Of a stretch of DNA of 64,000 nt, positions 34,021 to 47,840 are shown piece after piece. Each line of letters begins with the position of its first letter. The first letter of the stretch is position 1. The position numbers were made by a program, and so were the translations under genes. The DNA comes from Embiotoca jacksoni (Eukaryota > Chordata > Actinopteri > Embiotocidae): assembly GCA_022577435.1 (NCBI GenBank), contig JAKOON010000009.1, forward strand, positions 7,258,911 through 7,322,910. Direction: 5' to 3'. The notes under the pieces were generated by a model. The model was given only the letters and a program-made list of their open reading frames with translations. It made no database searches and had not been told where the DNA came from.

Positions 34021-37000
34021 CCCAACAGATCAATTAAGACAGCATTGATCTTAACAGCAATACGAAATTTAAGGGCCCATTCTGAAGTCCAAGACATATT
34101 TTAAAATTAAAATTGTTGTTTTCTTGTCTTTTAGCTTTTGGTTTGGTTCAGCTTTAACTTTTTAACTAAAAAAACTTGAACTTTTGGGTATTTTTTTCTT
34201 GATTATGAACAAATAAAACCTGAAAAATGAAAGGGAGAGAAATAAAATGTGATTGGCCAACAGGAATATTTCAGTGCTGTACAAAGCTTCATGTTATTGA
34301 AAATTCAACATCGGTGTGAACACAGGTAATTTAAGCTGAAATTCCACACATCACATCAGCCTTGTCACTTGACTGAAGTCTGGGCCCAGACATGTCTTCT
34401 GTTTATGTATTGTCCATGCTGGTACTTTACCAGCCTATAAGCATTATACAGTATTCCTTTGCATGTATGTGCAAATGAATGTCTGTGTGTGTCTGTCTGA
34501 AGCCGTTCGCAAGCTAAGTTTCACATTGCATCCATCTCGTAAACTCATGACAATACACCCTCACCCAGCTTTTTGCAGCTTTTGTTCATTTGTTGGGCTT
34601 TTAGCAGGCGAGAGGTGACATGCAGTCAAAGCGAGGGATTAAGGATGCTGCAAGATCCCAGGTGCTCTCGAGATCATGGCTTTTAACAAACGCTGCCTTT
34701 TAGGGCATCTGTGTGTAGGTCAACAATAAGCAGCCCAGTGAGGTGTATACATTTCAGCTCAGTATGTGTTTGGTTGTAATTCAAACCAAACACCGGCTTG
34801 AGTTCCTTTTAGCTCTGTGGCGACATTGTTTTAAAAAAAACATAAATATGCCACAGTTTGTCCTCTGCCCTCTGTCTCTAAATGGCTGACCTCAGCATGT
34901 GTGATTGTGAAGAGCTTTCATTTGCAGCCAAGAACTGACTCAAAGTGCAATCTAAGTCACAGATGGGTACACGGCACAACGATCAGAGTTCTGCTGGGAC
35001 TTTTCACCAACTATTTATCACAATCCCTCTAGATCCTGTGCGTATCTAAATGATTGATGGGGCTAAATGACTCTGAGGATTTCTCAGGCCTTAATGCCAG
35101 ATCTCGTACATGAGCAAAGCATCCCCTCAACAGTCATGGAATCAGTCAATACTATCAAGTCGATGGCTGCGAATCACAAATTCCCCAAATAACCCACGTT
35201 TGAATGGACTTAGACGGGAAGCCATTGTATCATTGAAATGTGACAGCACATTTTAAGTTGAAGGTCTAAGTTTTGAAAGGTTGTGAGAATCAAATGTGCC
35301 ATCAATAGCAAAAGGAAATGGATAAAAAGATTAGAATCAGAGGCAGAGTACAGGCACCCTTATCTGGTCCATCAGTTGAAAAATGTAAAAGGTTTAGGGG
35401 GATCTTGGAGACATCGTGGCTGAACGTATTTTCTCAAACTGAAGTGAAGCCAGACGGGATTAAAAATCGAGCACAGCTCTGTGTGGGTTTAGTTGTCCTG
35501 CTCTGTAAAGTTGGTAATGGGAAAAAATAGAGGACAATTACACAGGGTGAAATACAATCTGCACACAGTGGATGTCTCCTCAGCGATGTCTGCATTCAAC
35601 CATGAAATATACTACGACACAGCACATGAAAGCTAGAAACAAAGTCCGTAAATATAGTTGTGACCCCGGGGTCAGATTCTCCACAACGCATGTGGCTGCT
35701 GACAGTTGAATTACGGCCTCAAGTGTTTTTGTTTTATCATTACAAATGACTCCAGTCATGGACAATGTCTCTACTATTGACAGTACCTCAGAGTTTATCA
35801 GTTTTATCTTACAAATAAGATAGCTTTGAATTACTTTTTGATGTGTCATCCTGAAAATCAAATAAACCACTTGAGTAAAAAGGGCAAGTCTAAAGTTGAA
35901 GACAAATACAAAAAAAACAAATGAAATACAATTACTTTTAAATAGCAGAAATAGCTACGTAAAATTCTTCTCTTGGACTCTGATGAAGGAACGTGAGCAC
36001 CGTTCATTACTGACTTGATACCTTGCACACTGATGACAAAGTAAATTCTAAAGTTAAAAACATCAGGCAGGAATGCCAGGAATGACAGAAATGACAGGAA
36101 TCATGTTACATGTATTCAGTGACAGTGACAATGAGCACCACAAATAATTTGTACCCTCCCAAAAATACATCAAATGGAATGCTGTTTTGTTTCATTATAT
36201 TTAGTTAGATTGACTGCAAAACTATGAATCTTGGGGTTTTTCAGGGAATACACGAAATGCACAACCATCCATTTTTTTTTTCGAATGTTTTGAGTGTCAG
36301 CACAGACAAGCAGAGGTCATTCAGAGGAAAGCATCAGTGCTCATAATAAAGTGCAGTGTGAGCTTCAATACTGCTGCATTAAAAAAAAGAACGTACTGTA
36401 TGTTGAGACATGTTCAGACAGCAAAAAAATGGTCTTTCAAGGTAAACTCAGAAAACTAATGCTATCCTGTGAATCTTTTGCTGAGTTGCAGCCACAAGTA
36501 CCAATTACAGGCCTCTCAGAAATGGTACAAAAATAGTGCAACAGTTGCAAGAGTAAAGAAACTCAAAGTCAGCGATTAACAGTAATCTGTTACATAGCAT
36601 TTTTTTTTAAAGGTTGGCTAACAAAGGCCACCACAAACTACAAGTCAAACCAGACCAAGTAAGTCTGTACTATAGCAAAAACCCTAGACTGTATTGAACT
36701 GAACAAGGATGTGTTTTATGAATTCAACTTTTCCTTTTCAAGAGGAGGACTGGGTTATTTTTTTCTCTTTGAAGTTGTAGAGTTTCACATTAAATAACTT
36801 TTACTGTTCAGTTATGCCTCATACGGCTTAAGTATATTCTTAAAAAGGAGATTCCTTTCACACATAGAAGCTCTTTGAGTCTGCTGTATGTGTTGCACAC
36901 TGCATTTCAATCTGTTCTGTCTCACGTCAAACACATGTGTGATGTCAGAGCTTTTCTCCACCAACATCCCGAATCTGTGACACGACCTATATTCTAGTAA

Positions 37001-38124
37001 GGTCACAGTTTAGACAGCCATGACTACACAGTAAATGGACCATGAATTTAAGAATGGCTGGCAATACATTTTCACCATTCCACTGAGGATTGTTTCTCAG
37101 AAAAGCAATGACGCAAATAATCTGTATGGAGTGCTAGCAGGACCTGAGTGATTTGGAAAACCAGCCCACGGAAAAATACATTTTGAGGGTTTCCTTTATT
37201 ATGTAACACTTGCTGAGAGAGCACAATCATCAGCTTGTCACTGGTTACCTGATATCCCTGAAATGAGTCAGCGTGTTTGTGCTCAGTCGCATTCCTACTT
37301 TAAACCATACTGGCAAATAGGATTATTGGATGTCAATAACTAAGATTTAAGTGAACTAAATGAAAAACAGCACCCCAGAAAATGAACCCATCTGTCAAGA
37401 TAGTCAAGAAACATGATACCTACATGACCCAATCTGCTCAGGACTGTGAATTATACATTCCTCACAGTTATACATCACTCATTACATGTTTCCAGTTAGC
37501 AAACAGCTGCTTACACCAAAGTTGACTATAGCATTAAAGTCTTTATCAGATCTGGCTTTGGGCCTTTTCTAGGATTTACATGTCTTAAAAACAGCAGTGT
37601 GCCTGTATTTGTTTTTAGGTGGGTGGAAGTACTTTCACAGGTGCACAGCGAAAACATCATGAAAACAGCTCGCTGCCCTGTAATAAGTGGGCAACAGATG
37701 ATGACGCAGTGATAAACGGTTGACTCCCATCTGGATTGTTGAAGGGACCGAGTGAGTCCGCCGATGCAGACTCTCATTATGGGCTTGACGGAGCTGGCTG
37801 GCAAGGCAACCGATAGTTACCCTGTCTTGGATGTGCAGGCTGGCATTATCTTTGATGCCTGCGTGTGCAAGGGTGCATGTCACGGTGGAGGGTGGGGCTG
37901 CCAGAGTACACAGGTGGCCCTCATGGAGTCGCTGATTACAGAGCTTGAATGACGCTCAAAAATGAGAAACACTTTCACTCTCTGCTGAGCACATCTTTGG
38001 GGATTAGACTGCAAAGGGACTACTTAGTTTAATGGCATAATTTGTGTGAGAATGCACCTCACACTTGTATGCGTGATGTCAAACTGTCCTAGAGTAACCG
38101 CAGGTAACCTTACTGAGAATTAAA

Positions 38125-38255
38125 GGGGCACTGGACAGATTTCACATATCAAAGTCAGTATACTTGACATGGGAGGAAAACTGCTCAGCCAGTAAAAACA
38201 GCTGGAGGTAAGTCTTCAGGGGCTCTGGAGTAAGTTAAGACTAGAGACAAATTTA
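38125..38255 (+). repeat. Possible interspersed fish repeat, old copy
   Basis: Begins AAAGGGGCACTGGACAGATT and TTCACATATCAAAGTC, later GGCTCTGGAG. The opening resembles a repeat I remember from percomorph genomes. Divergence is high and the assignment is tentative. Confidence 0.35.
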
Positions 38256-41200
38256 TACGTAGCTGTGGAGTCTGAATGGAAAGGCATCGGGTGACTAACA
38301 AAACGTGCTATTGAGTTTTATTACGGTAAACATGAAATCACTGTGTTTTGGATCCGTGCTTGAGATTAAGAATCTGAATACCTAAAAGTGTATCTCTCCG
38401 ACATTTACACCAGTGGTGGTGTTTGCTATCTATTCTTAAAGTTTTGATACTTAAGAATTCATAGCAAGTGCAGTTTCACACAACAGTACACACTTGCTGA
38501 GCGTTTACTTTGTCATTAATACAACAGAAAAGTAAAGGTTTATCCGTCACAGCCAAACAAACCAGTTGAATGCATCTCAAGTGAAGCAGCAGCAGTAAGA
38601 AGTGCTGGGTTTGCATTAGCAGTAGATGAATGCAGCTCTGATAATGAGAGTAAGAGCTAATATTGATGAGACAAAATTAGTAGCACTGGATAGCAGGCAT
38701 GCGCACACACTGTGAGTCCCTTATTTATGTGAAGATGATTTAATCCAATGAGGAAATGGCATGCTCCACCGCAAACAATGACAATTTCTGTATGTATTAA
38801 TTATCAATTACAAATACATTAAAACGATATTGCTGACCATGAATTATTGGTTGTATTATTTAATTTCAGACCAGTACATGGATGAGATAAAGTGGCATCA
38901 CAGAGGAAGCTATTGTGTTTTTCATTACAAAAGTTTATCCTCATGTTAGTTATTTGGCCAAGAGGGTCTATCCATAGTTCTTTTAAGTGCCTTCTCTTAA
39001 TGTGGCTGCACTTTTAATGGCAGTTCACAGAGATGTCAGTGATGTAATTCTCATGACTAATACTTTCCGAAGCCATTAAGTCAGGTTTAATTTATTGTAG
39101 CAGACGCGAATTAATGTTTCAGGGCTGGAAAACATTTTCAGGTCTAAAAGTTGCTGTTGTTGTTGATTCACTGAGGAACTCTGGTTGTGCTTCACTGCCA
39201 GGAAAGATTAAACTGAGGACTATTTTGCAGCTCTGTGCTCTCCCTCATCACAAGCTCTGCGATAATGATGCAGAGGTTTGCAAAGAGCGACTCAGATTTC
39301 TTAATGTAATTTCATCCAATTATGTTACCAATAAAATCACCAAAATGATTCTGTTGAAGTGGGCCCTGGGATAGAAGTCTGTCATTACAGTTATTTTAAA
39401 TCTCGAAATAAGCAAATACAAATAAAACTCATCACAGGATTATTCCAAGGAATATTTATGAAAGCTCAGAGGAATGCATTAATGGATGTGAGAAGCAGGG
39501 AGGGCTGATTACTTGTGCAGATGGATTCTTGGATAAGATGCTCCAGATGCCTGAATGACCCACATGCAGTGACCACGTTACATTAATGATTACAGGCTAA
39601 CTGCTGCAGGATTTTAGGCTTCTTTGCGCAAGTATTTTTGGCTCCAAGTGTTTAAACCTATAAAGTCTGTGGATAAAACTGTGGCTAAAAAAGCTGCAGA
39701 TACATTCAGATGCATGTATAAGCAACACACACCCGTTCCTGTCAATCCTGTGGTTTTGAGTCCGGTGGGGTCAGCCTTGCTTCTGAATTTAGATACTGCT
39801 TATTACAGTGAGAGAACACAACAACCACATAAGAACTAACTCCTCATGTCCGAGCATGTGGAATGTGTATTGTTTTAAAGAAAAGAAGAACTGTGGAGAG
39901 ATTCATTATAAAAACACTCACATCTTGCTTCCAGTGCCTACCAGAGTGGCTCATACCGCATGAATATATCTTGATTTAGATGATTACAAATAAATCATGA
40001 TGGGAATTCCTTGCAGTTAGTAATTTTGTAATTTTAGACGGAGGGCGTGGAAGTCACTTTGCCTTGAAATGTTCAAACACATCCAGACTCCAACACTGTA
40101 GCCTCTGGCAACTGTGGCCAATGTCAGCCACAGACAGTTGTAGTCTTTACGAGAGTTGGAGAAAGACTGTGTTGCCCAGAAAGAGTGGTTGCAAATCATC
40201 TACCATCTTCAAAGCTGAAGCACACAACTTCCCCAACATGTGTTATGAACTGGCACTGAGACATCAATCATTCAGGAACTTTTCAACAATTATCCACGTG
40301 AGAAAAGTTCCTGGCAGCAAAATATCACCTTTACAGCCGGGGGAATACCTCCAAACATCTGCTGCACCTCCTCTATGTGTAGTTTCTTAATAAAGATGTT
40401 TGGTACTTTTTGGTATTCTCCAATGACATGGTACAAGGATAAAGTTGTAATAACAGTAATTGTAATGGTAATAATGTGTGTAAGCTCAATGCCCACTTAT
40501 GATTTAATTTATCATTTGTTTTATTAACTGCACAAGCCAATACAATATCATATGATTTTCCAAATAAACACCTGCCTGATCCAATTTTAGACAAAGACAA
40601 TTTGAGGCACTTGAGACGCAAAAGAGTCTTGATTAATTTCCTTAACCAATAGGCAATCAGTTTCTCATGTCTGTCAGACAAAGAGTCCATTGAGCTGGAG
40701 GTTAATGTGCATGGCCCCACTGGTTCACCTGTGTTATGTGTGCTGGTGACTCACTGGGCCTTGGCACTGTCAGTGACATGAGCCAGGACCTGAATGGAAA
40801 AACAGAAAATAATAAAGCTGTGAAGGCAAGGAAGAAAATGTTCTAGAGTAAAGAGAATTGTTGTTGATTAGCCTTGGAGGCATATTTAAATCATTTACCT
40901 CTTTTTGCATTGTATGTTTACATATTTTCCTTTTTTTTTTTAATGTATTTCTGTATACTTGCTGTTTTATCATTTACATGTGTGTGATAAAGTACTGTCG
41001 TGGACTATACTGGAGATACTTTTACTCCACATTACAGGGGTAAATATTGCACTACTGCCAGAATCTGACAGCTATACTTAGCCATAGCTACTTTGGAGAT
41101 TAAGATATTACATACCAAAGATAAAATAATCTCATAAAAAAAAAAAAATCATTGTTAACAGGAATGCCAACAGGCACCCATCTCTAGCATATAAGTGCTT

Positions 41201-41629
41201 TTCCTCACTTATACTTATGTCCATTATGCTGATAAAATTTTCTCTTGGAATGAACACAAGACAAAAAGTCTTGCACGCCTCAAAGTTGTTGGGGAAAGTA
41301 AAAAAGAGATACAAATTAAATCCTATTTGGAAACTTTATAAAGAAAAAAAAGAAGAAAAGTGTCTACAGGAAATGTGAGAAATTTTGATGATGAAATTAA
41401 CCCAGTTGCCACACAAGCTACATGTTCTTGTATCTATTTTCATCAACAACCGATGAAGACTTCCTTCCTTTCTGGCAACCACAATAGTCCTGGCATCTGA
41501 CACAAGCCTCTAGCCACCAAGCCGCAGTAGCTGCTATTACCTACGCCCATAACAGAAAACCAGTTAATTTCAGCATAAAATGCTGCTTAGTTGCAGTTCA
41601 GTTTAAACATGATGTGATGTGCGACTCTG

Positions 41630-41632
<3 letters not shown>

Positions 41633-41709
<77 letters not shown>

Positions 41710-41725
41710 ACACACACACACACAC
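41633..41725. repeat. (AC)n microsatellite
   Basis: Thirty-seven AC units at 41633-41706, a short interruption, then a second CA run to about 41725. Confidence 0.97.
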
Positions 41726-42169
41726 GCGCAATGAAGCCATTGCCAGCTCAATGTTTTCTAGTACAACAAAAATGTGCAAAAACTTTGCAAGTTCCGCAGT
41801 GACACAGACAGGAAAATGGTTATAGCTATTTATCAAGATAAGATTTAACAGTGAGGTTGATTTCATGCTCTGTGTACATTTTTGTTTTTATTGCTTCACT
41901 GTCCTGCATGCAGACAAGAAAGGTGGCAGGAGCAAGAGGCCTAATGGTCTGCAGCTGATGTATCCAGGTTTTAATATGGAAAATTCATGAGCTAAGTTGA
42001 CTTTAGAATAATAAAGTGTGGTTCAGAGGAATATTGTTATGTAACCAGGGCTTTGAGGCTCAGATATATTAAATTCATCATTATATAATTACTGGGATGA
42101 ACTTGATAAAAGGTAAACTGGGTTTGACCAAGTGGCAACCTACTGTAACGTCACCTATTAGTTTGTGAA

Positions 42170-42345
42170 CTGATGTTTTAAAAGCCTCAAGTTAGGCATT
42201 TAGGCATTTTGTCCATTGCCATCTTGTTTTTTTGAAGCCAGAAGTGACCATGTTTTGAACAAACTGGGGTGAATGAGTGGTTTATCTGCCTCTATCTGAC
42301 TGAGAACCAGAGGACACTATGCCCACACACCGATACGGGAAGCCT
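42170..42345 (+). repeat. Possible interspersed fish repeat
   Basis: Contains AAGCCTCAAGTTAGGCATTT, GCCATCTTGTTTTTTTGAAG and CCAGAAGTGACCATGTTTTG. This order resembles a repeat I know from percomorph genomes, but the match is from memory. Confidence 0.4.
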
Positions 42346-42971
42346 GACTGCATCCCAGGTATGTCAAACCAGGCACGCACCCAAACATTTAGCTTTTTGA
42401 TGCCAAATATCTATTTAATTATGTGACTATTTTCAGATGGACCACCAGAGCACTGATCAAAAGGAGTGAAATTAGCAAATTCCACAATAATGACTTCATA
42501 AGTTGAAAGTTGAATGGTGGAGGATGGAAATTTCATTGCAGTCTTTAGAACCAGAGGCTTTTTGAAACCTGTCCCTAGTGGCCCTCTGTGACAATGCACT
42601 TTATAAGGCACTTCCATGTTTGCTTTTCTATTTAGACTCTGAAAATTCAATTTTTATACACAGTGTATGCCTTTTACTTTGGCATTTTGACTCACATCTT
42701 TAAAGGGTGTTTGTTTTGTCAGAATACAAGTTCATTCTTTTAGTTTATCTATGGCTTTAGATAAAAACTAAAGTACAAAATACAGTAATTTAAATAATAA
42801 AAATGCATATTTGTGGAGCTTAGATGAAAAATAAATGTGTTTGTTTTTACAATAGTGCTTTCAGTTATGCTACATCAATAATTAACATCAAGAGAGTTGT
42901 TGTGTACTCTCTTCTGCATGTTCTGTGTTTCTGTAACACTTGTGCTGTCCCTCTTCCTCATTTCATTACAG

Positions 42972-43155
42972 GAAGTGAGTTGCAGTCAGATTCAGAGCTG
43001 TCACCATACTCTGTGACATGTCATTCTCGTAAACACTTGAGAACATGTTACATCTCTAGTACTGGAAGCTGCTGCTGCCACCATGTGCTGTTTGGGCCAT
43101 CATCTCACTCACCGTACTTGATGCCATCACAGGAGGCGAGCTATAAATTCCTCAG
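42972..43155 (+). other. sla: Putative upstream non-coding exon of sla
   Basis: The segment is preceded by a pyrimidine-rich acceptor (CCTCTTCCTCATTTCATTACAG ends at 42971; the last 20 bases are the acceptor tract) and followed by a donor, CAG then GTCAGT, at 43156. It is 184 bases long with no conserved peptide. The sla start-codon exon has its own acceptor at 43579-43580, so at least one upstream leader exon must exist, and this is the best nearby candidate. A first exon further upstream would still be needed. Confidence 0.35.
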
Positions 43156-43604
43156 GTCAGTGTCTACAATTTACCTCATCTATCGTTTCTCTACAGACAG
43201 AACTATTATTTCTCCATACTAGCCATCTGAACATTGTGTAACTTAACAATAAACAGGATCTGTTGAAATATATTTGCACAAACATGTTTTCCTTAACTAT
43301 AATGTCACTTATGTAATATGACTCGGACTTTGCAATGAGAACTGGATTTGCAATTCACTATATCGCTGATACTGTCGTGGTCAGTACGCAAAGCTGGGTG
43401 TTGCAATGGAAAATTGGGTTGATAGCATCTAGCCTCAGCTTCCCCATTCTGCAACGAGTGTGTCAGTCAAGATAGCTCAATGGGAAGAAAGTTCCAAACT
43501 TCATGGCATATCAGCAGCAAGAAGTTCAGTGGTATAAAACTACAGATTGATACGTCTTTCCCTTTCTGTCCTGACTTCAGGCTTGAGTCTGGTCCATCTG
43601 GAGG

Positions 43605-46599
43605 ATGGGGAATATGATGCGAGGTGTGAGTGCCAAGAACAAAGTCGACACCGACAACCTTGACAGCTCTATCAAGGGTAAGATCTCCTTGCAACTTCTA
43701 TTTATTAAAGATTATTTTAAGAGAGCTGAGTAAAAGCTTTGTCTGCTGCTGTCAGCTTCAGCTGTTATCCATTTTAAACAGGAATGTCTGCTATTTCCAC
43801 TGATTGCATTTTGCCCTCTCTCTGCACTAAAGCACATGGATTTCTTGATAACTAGAAAGGACTTTACTTGCATGTTGGGCACAGCTACGATAATCTGACA
43901 ATATCAGACACTCACGAGATAGCAAGCTACACCCAAACATAAAACAAAACACTCAAACAAAATTAATTGACAATATTTTCTGCCTGAGGCCTGCTATTGG
44001 ACATTTTTGGTCATTTCCAAATCATGATGTCTGTGTATAAGCATTTGGCTGTGTTTGTATATGCTGAAAATATTGCTCTTGGTAGGTGATGAAGACGACA
44101 TGGTGGTGGTGCTCCAGGACTACCCTTCTCCTGAAATCAGCATGCCCATCTACAGAATGGGAGACAAGCTGCAAATAATTGCACAGTACGCTCATGTTTT
44201 GACATAAAAGGAATTTGTAACATTGACAGACTAAGTTTGCAGTTTAGAGAAGTAGTCACAAAAAAGGTCAGTTGTTGATTCCTCTTTGTCCCTTTATGGT
44301 TATTAGAGAGGCTTATTGGTTGAGAGTCCGCTCTGTCCAAACGGGGAAGGAAAACTACATACCCAACAGCCACGTGGCAAAAGTGTACCATGGGTAAGTA
44401 AAATTAAACTGACATCTTCCAGTATTGGCCAAGTTGGTCTATTTAAAAGTGCATCTTTTTTTGGTTATTGCTGCTGATTTTAAGGTTATGTGTTTCTATA
44501 AACGGGATTTTATTCATCAGTTTAAAAAATGCCACAAGTATCATCTGAAATTAAACTCATTACGTATTTTCCATTTTGTTAGTTGGTTGTTTGAGGGTGT
44601 GGAGAGGCAGAAGGCTGAAGAGCTGCTCCTTCTACCTGGGAACAGAGTGGGCTCTTTCTTGGTGCGGGAGAGCTCCAGGGAGAGAGGTAGGGACATTTAA
44701 TGTTCCCAACAGAGTGTGCAACAGACTCATTTAGTTTGGTTTGAATTCTGTTTTCTGTAAAGGTTCAAATGTGGCATCTCAGCAGAAGAAATGAAACAGT
44801 TTCCCATCAATGAGGCCAAAGACTACTAAGCTTAGCCAAACTTCTCCCTACTGAGCATTAATGGACAGATATGAGAGTGGTATTAATTTTTCTTATCAAA
44901 CTCTCAACAAAAACACAAATAAACATAAGTCCCAAAAACTATTCTTGGAGACATGTCGGAGGTTGTGCAGTACTTTGGTCAACGCATGTTGTGTTTAAAT
45001 GTGCTAAACTGACTTGACATGACGCTTATTGTAAGTTGGTTTTCCTGTGCAGTTATGTCTGGATCTGAAACTTTATTCATAACACCAAAGCATTGACCTT
45101 CACGTTACTTCTGCTTTTACTTTGTCCCAAAATGATTGGATCAATAATTATTGATGTTCTTACATTTATACCATTATGTGCATATTTCCTAGAACAGAGC
45201 AGTTTGGTTATTGAAAACCTATTGTTAATTCATGGTGTGTGTCATCCTCAGGTCTGTATTCGCTCTCAGTGAAGCACAGGATGGTAAAGCACTACCGTAT
45301 CTTCAGACTGGACAACAGCTGGTACTACATCTCCCCACGTCTCACTTTCCAGTGCCTTGAAGATATGATCAACCATTACTCAGGTGGGTAGATCCACAGA
45401 TGATTACATATCTAACTAAAGAGAGAGATGTTGGAAACAGATATCGTGACATGTAGAACTGCAAACAAGCACACAAACGGGCTTATGCTTATCACATGAG
45501 CTTAAATAACCCCTTTTTTTTTTTTTTTTTTTTCTTTTTTTTTTTTCATGTTCTTAATATAGAAGTGTTTTTTAGTCAGTGCTTTATTTTCAATATATTT
45601 CCTGCTCTGACAGAGCATTTTTGGCACAAAACAGGAAATGAGATACAGCACACATGCTTGGTAATAACCACTAGACCATACACAGTGAAAAAAGTGTTGG
45701 TGTTAATTATCTCCAACACATCCCTTACACAAGTTTTGTTTGTGTGTTTGCTTGCGCAGTCGAGTGTGCGAGTGGTTCATGCAAATTATGTGACTTAATG
45801 CTAGTTCTGTGTTTGTACATCCCCTATCTTTTTCTCTTCAGACTCTGCAGACGGACTATGTTGTGCGCTAACCTCTCCCTGTCTGTCGGGCACAACCCCG
45901 CCACTAGATGCAAGTCCTGGAGCTCCACCTGTAGTCATGCGATGCAACTTTGACTGGAAGAAAGTAGACAGGTAAAGAGGAGACTAGGAAAAGATATTTA
46001 GTAGTTTGAATCATGTTAGGATAACATGATGACTCTGGCAGATGATAATTTATTCGGTGTCACCTGTTGCTGGCCTTAGCAATAGATTGGGATACAATTA
46101 TCCTTGTTATGGATTAATCTCCCAATTAATTTATCTATTTATCAATTAATTACTTGAAATGTTAACTATTATGAGAGAAGAGCAGGAAACCATCAAACTG
46201 GTACCAGATATGAAAAATGATTGACATAACTTAGGTAATTATCAAAATAGTTGCAAATTAATTTTCTGTTTCAGTTCTGATATATAAACTCAAATCACGA
46301 TTTTTTTTTTTTTTAACCGGATTTTTGATTTGATGACAGATATTTGCACTGAGTTCAACCTTTTTTCGAAGGTGGAAAAAAAATGGTGAATTGTCATTTA
46401 TGTCTTCATCCCCTCCATTTACAGGAAACAGCTGGTCAGCTCAGACAGCTACAGTGACAATATGGTGAGCTATGGAGTGAGGAACAGCATCGCTGCCTAC
46501 ATGTCCTTCTCTGGTGATCAAGATTCTATACAGCTGAGAGGGGACAGCAGGAAGAGGAAAAGTAAATCTATGTATGCACTCCCTGAAAATGACTTCTAA
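43605..46599 (+). CDS. sla: SLA (Src-like adaptor, SLAP)
   Basis: Coding exons: 43605-43677, 44086-44185, 44307-44393, 44583-44686, 45252-45383, 45842-45971, 46425-46599, all GT-AG, 266 residues (human 276). MGN at the start gives a myristoylation glycine at position 2. An SH3 domain follows (about 30-86, with VVLQDYPSP and ENYIPNSHVAKVYHG), then an SH2 domain from WLFEG (88) with FLVRES at 112-117, where Arg115 is the phosphotyrosine-binding arginine, and SLSVKHRMVKHYRIFRLD. After DGLCCALTSPCL comes a tail without a kinase domain. SLAP dampens antigen-receptor and receptor tyrosine kinase signalling, partly by bringing in the ubiquitin ligase CBL through its tail. In mammals SLA lies inside TG; I see no thyroglobulin exons here. 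Confidence 0.96.
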
Positions 46600-47840
46600 G
46601 AGACAGCAAGGGGGGTGCAAAAGATTGGAATGCCCTCAAGTGAAGGTCAGTACGGGGTGTCCTTCTCTGAAATGTACAACACACTCCCAATGTCAGCTGA
46701 GGGCCGTACAGAATGGACACTTGTATCGCAAACACCGAAGTGTGTTGTAGTTTCCAATGTGAGCACTTTGGAGATACCCTACCAATTTCACTTTGACTCA
46801 GATTATAAAAAGGAAGAATGTGGAGTTAAACTGGATGACGGTGCAATTAAACTATGATGTGTATGCTACACATGGGCCAAAAAACAAAGCCTGGCATTAT
46901 GATGGTAACAAGGAGACTTGAATGCTATGGACACTGTTTGGTGGTAGTATTACTGTGTAAATGAGTATTAGTGGCGTTCAAACTATTTTCCTGTGTTGTT
47001 TATAAATGGTGAACAGTTGGTCATATTGTGACATGAATAACCTTGCATTGATTTTTTTTTTTTTTTTTTGCTACATTGATGCATTCTTGGGTCATTTCAT
47101 TGATTTGATAAATGTATTCACAAACAGTGACACATTTACACAGATATATGGAGTTACACTATTAAACTAGATAGAGTGTTCATTATAAAGTTGGCCAATA
47201 CTTACATATATGTCCATTCAGTCTATGTATCATACAGGATTTGGTGTTCAGCAAAAATGATTGTTTGATTGGAAAATACATTTTATTGATGATCCACTCA
47301 GTGGAATGCACAGTGTGTGGAAACAAGCGACAGTCACACTATAAATCTATTAGACATGTTTGACCAGTGAACATAAATTCCAACTCTGACTCAGAGGACA
47401 CGATCTCATGTTGTTCACCCTGTCAGTGTTATTTGTACTGTATGTCAGACATTTTCAGCCTTTGGGAAATTTCTTTAAACTCTGACTATAATGGGCAGAG
47501 GTTCTGATAATGTCTAAGTCTCTTATTGCCTGTGACAGCCTCACTATTTACGCATGGTCACCATATGACAGACTGATTGAACAACTGCTATTTAAAAAGT
47601 TATAACTAACTGCATATCTTGGCTAAAAGCATGCAAACAGTGAATGTTTTTCACATCACAGTGGAATTATTTGTGCTAAAAAAAAACCTCACACCAAACT
47701 CCCCTGTAATGTTTCATATATGTGTTTGGGCAAGTTCCTCTTTCATGCTTCGTATCTGGACCTTTTAACCGCTGACCCCAAATAGCAATACTGTATGTGA
47801 AAACATCAACTTAGGTCGAAATAAAGACAGAAGTATGTGT
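46600..47840 (+). other. sla: sla 3' UTR with AATAAA
   Basis: The sequence after the TAA at 46597-46599 runs to an AATAAA at 47820-47825. The first 258 bases stay open in the sla frame (to a stop at 46855-46857), which is noted as a finding. The rest is ordinary AT-rich UTR with a T run at 47050-47069. Confidence 0.6.

Larger units (their letters stand above)
28811..42971. other. Gene-poor interval between ccn4 and sla
   Basis: About 14 kb in which I recognise no coding exon on either strand. Open frames are short, lack domains and have no supporting splice sites. It holds simple repeats (CT at 29727-29749, poly-T at 29976-30004, GT at 33209-33290, AC at 41633-41706), a minisatellite (33603-34020) and old interspersed repeats. 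Stretches such as 34900-35250 and 38700-39600 are rich in TAAT-type homeodomain cores and could be regulatory, which is only a guess. Confidence 0.55.

Noticed and set aside
40030..40720. Overlapping open frames on both strands suggesting a gene or transposon relic
   Set aside because: No transposase or other domain could be recognised and the frames are interrupted; left unannotated.
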